Source of the DNA: Competibacteraceae bacterium UBA2788
Lineage (GTDB): Bacteria > Pseudomonadota > Gammaproteobacteria > Competibacterales > Competibacteraceae
Direction of reading: 5' to 3'
NCBI GenBank assembly: GCA_002352185.1
Contig: DEHY01000178.1
Coordinates: forward strand, 18,701-26,935
DNA: 8,235 nucleotides
The position numbers and the translations under genes were made by a program. Under the pieces are notes generated by a model, which worked only from the letters and a program-made list of their open reading frames with translations, ran no database searches and was not told the DNA's origin. Below are positions 5,810-8,235 of the stretch, in pieces (positions within the stretch are counted from its first letter, which is position 1; each line of letters starts with the position of its first letter).

Positions 5810-6279
5810 GGCGGCATTGTCGCGGCGGCCCGCCAATCCCGCAGCCGCTCGAACAGGATCCGGTCGGAATCGCTCTCCCGCAGTTGCTGGCAAAAAGCCC
5901 GGTCGCTGAACATCTCCGCCAGGTAAGCGAGAATCTTGAGGTGTTCGTCGGTGTAGTGATCCGGAACCAGCAGGCCAAACACCAAATCCACCGGCTCACG
6001 GTCAATCGCGTCAAAATCCACGCCCTTCCTGATCTTGATGAAAGCGCCGATAGCATGCTGGATCGGGTTGAATCGGCCATGGGGCAAGGCGACCCCATGA
6101 CCCAGACCTGTGCTGCCCAAGCGCTCCCGTCCGATCAGGCTGTCGAAAATCAGCCGAGGCGTCAAATCGGCCTGCCCGGTGGCGAGCAACTCACTTAGCG
6201 CTTCAATGACCCGTTTTTTACTGGCCACTTCGCTATCGCAAACAATCCGCTCACGGGTAATCAGGTCTGTGATGTCCAT
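5806..6279 (-). CDS. ptsN: PTS EIIA-Ntr regulatory protein
   Basis: Terminal phosphate acceptor of the nitrogen PTS, a cytoplasmic regulator that in other proteobacteria affects potassium transport, sensor kinases and stress metabolism depending on its phosphorylation state. From ATG 6279 it has 157 residues, the usual EIIA-Ntr/Fru size. The active-site motif GSTGLGHGVALPHGR carries two histidines; His67 in ALPHG is the phosphorylated one by family comparison. The rest shows the family features SKKRVIEALSELL, FDSLIGRERLGSTG and the acidic DREPVDLVFGLLVPDH strand. An in-frame GTG at 6291 would add four residues, but its upstream GAGGG is only 1 nt away. From the ATG the same GAGGG is 12 nt away, so neither spacing is ideal. 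It begins 16 bp after hpf and overlaps hprK by 4 nt. Position beside rpoN is the classic arrangement. Confidence 0.95.
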   Translation of the reverse strand: MDITDLITRERIVCDSEVASKKRVIEALSELLATGQADLTPRLIFDSLIGRERLGSTGLGHGVALPHGRFNPIQHAIGAFIKIRKGVDFDAIDREPVDLVFGLLVPDHYTDEHLKILAYLAEMFSDRAFCQQLRESDSDRILFERLRDWRAAATMPP

Positions 6280-6295
6280 CGCCGCACCCACGCCC

Positions 6296-6619
6296 TCAAG
6301 GTTGGGGATAATCGCGCGCCTTTTCGCCGCGATGCTTGTCCGTCACCTTCTCCTTGTGCCGTTTGATTTGCCGGTCAATCTTGTCGATCAACGCATCAAG
6401 CGAGGCGTACATATCCTCGTCCACCGCATCGGCGAAAATCTCGCTTCCGGCCACATGGATGGTCGCCTCGGCCTTGTGGCGCAGCTTCTCGACGCTGAGA
6501 ATGACCTGGGCGCTGGTGACATTGTCGAAGTGCCGCTCGATACGCTCCAGCTTGTCATGCACGTAATCGTGCAGCGCCGGGGTAATCTCCACATGGTGCC
6601 CGCTCAATTTGATCTGCAT
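6296..6619 (-). CDS. hpf: Ribosome hibernation promoting factor, short form
   Basis: Binds the 30S subunit near the mRNA/tRNA channel and silences ribosomes in slow growth. The 107-residue protein begins MQIKLSGHHVEITPAL and continues YVHDKLERIERHF, VEKLRHKAEATIHV, and EDMYASLDALIDKIDRQIKRHKEK, the beta-alpha-beta-beta-beta-alpha pattern of the HPF/YfiA family. It lacks the extra C-terminal dimerisation domain of long HPF, so it is of the short type that in E. coli works with RMF to form 100S particles. A short charged tail (about 95-107, HRGEKARDYPQP) extends past the 95 residues of E. coli HPF. The start is fixed by AGGAG 8 nt upstream; a longer frame to 6682 lacks homology. It sits 133 bp after rpoN and 16 bp before ptsN. 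Confidence 0.95.
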   Translation of the reverse strand: MQIKLSGHHVEITPALHDYVHDKLERIERHFDNVTSAQVILSVEKLRHKAEATIHVAGSEIFADAVDEDMYASLDALIDKIDRQIKRHKEKVTDKHRGEKARDYPQP

Positions 6620-6627
6620 GGCATGGA

Positions 6628-6632
6628 CTCCT
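6628..6632 (-). promoter_or_regulatory. Ribosome binding site of hpf
   Basis: AGGAG on the minus strand, 8 nt before ATG 6619. It decides the MQIKLSG start over the upstream in-frame ATG at 6682. Confidence 0.7.
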
Positions 6633-6724
6633 GACTGGCTGGTCTCGTTTCGATGGAGGTCAGAAGCGCTCCCCCTGCCCATTGGGAAAAGAGGAATCGT
6701 TTTTGCACCTCAACCTCCGTTGTT

Positions 6725-6737
6725 GCCCCGGTGGGGC
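6725..6737 (-). other. Small hairpin in the rpoN-hpf intergenic region
   Basis: GCCCC-ACC-GGGGC forms a 5-bp GC-only stem 16 nt after the rpoN stop. No U-run follows, so it is not a convincing terminator. The 133-bp gap is the longest within the cluster and could hold an internal promoter for hpf. I see no clear -24/-12 (sigma-54) or -35/-10 pair in it. Confidence 0.25.
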
Positions 6738-6752
6738 GGAAATCCCCGCTGT

Positions 6753-8219
6753 TCAGACGAGGCGCTTACGATCCGAGGAAGAAGGAATGGACATTGCCTC
6801 CCGGTATTTTGCCACCGTCCGTCGGGCGACCTGAATCCCTTCGGCTTCGAGCAGTTCGGCGATCCGGTGATCGCTGAGCGGCTTGCCGGCATCTTCCGCC
6901 TGGATCAGCTTGCGGATCATGGCGCGGATCGCGGTGGAGGAACACTCGCCGCCATCGCTGGTGCCGACGTGACTGGAGAAGAAAAATTTCAGCTCATAAA
7001 GACCGCGTGGCGTATGCATGTATTTCTGCGTGGTCACCCGCGAGATGGTGGATTCGTGCAGGCCCAGCACCTCGGCGATGTCGCGCAGAATCAGCGGTTT
7101 CATATGTTCGTCGCCGCGCTCTAAAAACTCGCGCTGGCGCTCAACGATGCAGGTCGCCACTCTAAGCAGGGTCTCGTTGCGATTTTGCAGGCTCTTCAAA
7201 AACCAGCGCGCTTCCTGCAAATGGTTTTTGAGACAGTTGCTATCACCGCTGCTTTGACCGGCTTTACGCGCCAAGGCGGCATAGCGGGCATTGATCCGCA
7301 CTTTGGGAGTACTCTCGGGATTCAGCTCGACCCGCCAGGCATCGCGTTGGCGACGCACCAGCACATCCGGGACCACATACTGCGGCGCTGAACTGGACAC
7401 CCGGGCGCCTGGATGCGGATCCAGCGACTGGATCAGCGCGATGATGCTCTGCAACGCCTCGCGCGACACCTTGAGCCGCCGCATCAGTGCGCTGAAATCA
7501 CGGTTGGCGAGCAATTCCAGATGCTGTTCGACCAGATGGCGCGCCTCGGCCAGCCATGGCGTATCGTCCGGAAACGCTTCCAGTTGCAACAGCAGGCATT
7601 CCGCCGGACTGCGAGCGCCAATGCCCTGCGGATCGAAGTGTTGCACCAGTTTCAACACCGCTTCGGCTTCGGCCAGCGTCACTGCGAACTGGTCGCGCGG
7701 CCCCTGGCAAATTTCCTCCAGCGATAGCGTCAAGTAGCCGGATTCGTCAATGGCGTCAATGATCGCGGTGGCAATGGCCATATCGCGGTCGTTGAACGGG
7801 GTCAGCCGCATCTGCCAGTACAGGTGCTCGCGCAGCGATTCACCGGCGCCAGCGTAGCGTTCGTAAGGATCCCAGTCCTCGTCCTCACTGCGTGAATAGG
7901 ACGTCGCGCCGTCAGACGGATCGTAGATGTCATCCCAAGAGCTATCCACCGGCAACTCGTCGGGCAGCGTCTCAGTAGTCGCTGTGCCGATCTCGGTTTC
8001 GGCGCGGGTGTCCGCCGCTGCCTGCGCCGCCAACGCTTCCGGTTGCACTGGCAAGTCCTGCGGTTCATCGGATCGCTCCAGCATCAGGTTGGAGTCGAGG
8101 ATCGTTTGCACCTCCGCCTGGAGATCCAGGCTGGATAACTGCAACAGACGAATCGCCTGTTGCAGTTGGGGGGTCATCGTCAGTTGCTGACCCAGGCGTA
8201 GCTGCAAGGACTGTTTCAT
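6753..8219 (-). CDS. rpoN: RNA polymerase sigma-54 factor RpoN
   Basis: Directs RNA polymerase to -24/-12 promoters that need ATP-driven activators. The 488-residue protein is full length. Region I (1-50, MKQSLQLRLGQQLTMTPQLQ...) is the glutamine- and leucine-rich activator-response segment. A long acidic linker (about 50-125, with EDEDWDPYE) is region II. The core-binding domain runs from about 128 to 310 (LYWQMRLTPFNDRDMAIATAI). The DNA-binding part includes the helix-turn-helix DIAEVLGLHESTISRVTTQKY (about 380-400) and the signature RpoN box ARRTVAKYR (465-473). The C-terminus SIPSSSDRKRLV is slightly extended past the box. The ATG at 8219 gives the canonical N-terminus, though the AAGGG ahead of it is unusually close (about 2 nt). 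The window ends 16 bp upstream, so its promoter is not visible; in many relatives lptB lies there. Confidence 0.97.
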   Translation of the reverse strand: MKQSLQLRLGQQLTMTPQLQQAIRLLQLSSLDLQAEVQTILDSNLMLERSDEPQDLPVQPEALAAQAAADTRAETEIGTATTETLPDELPVDSSWDDIYDPSDGATSYSRSEDEDWDPYERYAGAGESLREHLYWQMRLTPFNDRDMAIATAIIDAIDESGYLTLSLEEICQGPRDQFAVTLAEAEAVLKLVQHFDPQGIGARSPAECLLLQLEAFPDDTPWLAEARHLVEQHLELLANRDFSALMRRLKVSREALQSIIALIQSLDPHPGARVSSSAPQYVVPDVLVRRQRDAWRVELNPESTPKVRINARYAALARKAGQSSGDSNCLKNHLQEARWFLKSLQNRNETLLRVATCIVERQREFLERGDEHMKPLILRDIAEVLGLHESTISRVTTQKYMHTPRGLYELKFFFSSHVGTSDGGECSSTAIRAMIRKLIQAEDAGKPLSDHRIAELLEAEGIQVARRTVAKYREAMSIPSSSDRKRLV

Positions 8220-8235
8220 AACCCTTCAATCGTAC

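Noticed and set aside
4952..6198. Plus-strand open frames of 220 and 240 codons opposite hprK and ptsN
   Set aside because: They are antisense shadows of well-supported genes, with low-complexity Gln/Arg/Pro translations and no recognisable motif.
6620..6752. Sigma-54 or sigma-70 promoter in the rpoN-hpf gap
   Set aside because: No GG-N10-GC pair in a convincing TGGCAC...TTGC context was seen. A TTGAGG hexamer exists, but no acceptable -10 lies at the right distance.
1..8235. CRISPR arrays, tRNA or rRNA genes, transposases, integrases
   Set aside because: No regularly spaced repeats, no cloverleaf with a T-loop motif, no rRNA-like sequence, and no DDE or tyrosine-recombinase protein motifs were found on either strand.

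Overview
The window looks like the chromosome of a proteobacterium, most likely a gammaproteobacterium (a betaproteobacterium is the main alternative). The basis is the gene order rpoN - hpf - ptsN - hprK - rapZ - ptsH/ptsO - ptsI, the short-form HPF and the sequence character of the proteins. All supported genes lie on the minus strand, so transcription runs from right (8219) to left.

Region 8219-1929 is one compact operon-like block. It encodes sigma-54 (RpoN), a short ribosome hibernation factor (HPF), an EIIA-Ntr (PtsN), a bifunctional HPr kinase/phosphorylase (HprK), the RNase-adaptor type ATPase RapZ, an HPr/NPr phosphocarrier and a GAF-less Enzyme I. After the 133-nt rpoN-hpf gap, the junctions are tight: hprK overlaps both ptsN and rapZ, and several starts are set by good Shine-Dalgarno sequences. 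EI, HPr and EIIA-Ntr form a PEP-fed phosphorelay with no sugar permease in the window, and HprK can add a second, serine phosphorylation to HPr. This is a regulatory rather than transport PTS, placed beside the nitrogen/stress sigma factor. The RapZ keeps the ligand-binding residues but lacks the basic residues used by the E. coli protein to bind the sRNA GlmZ.

Region 1882-1373 holds a small conserved-looking membrane-associated protein of unknown function. Its last ~19 codons run into a sequence (1429-1354) that resembles an integron attC recombination site. Immediately after that comes a markedly AT-rich gene (1332-229) for a 367-aa protein I do not recognise. It has a clear ribosome binding site and a base composition unlike everything to its right, so it was probably acquired horizontally.

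Region 228-1 is a patchwork. It contains a perfect 25-bp palindrome (135-159) and an 11-bp direct repeat. Abutting the palindrome is a 44-codon C-terminal remnant of a PCu(A)C-type copper chaperone with no start codon. The left ~1.9 kb therefore reads as an accessory or rearranged segment docked onto a conserved housekeeping cluster. The possible integron-type site next to a foreign-looking gene is the most interesting part of the window. No tRNA, rRNA, CRISPR array, transposase or integrase gene was seen.
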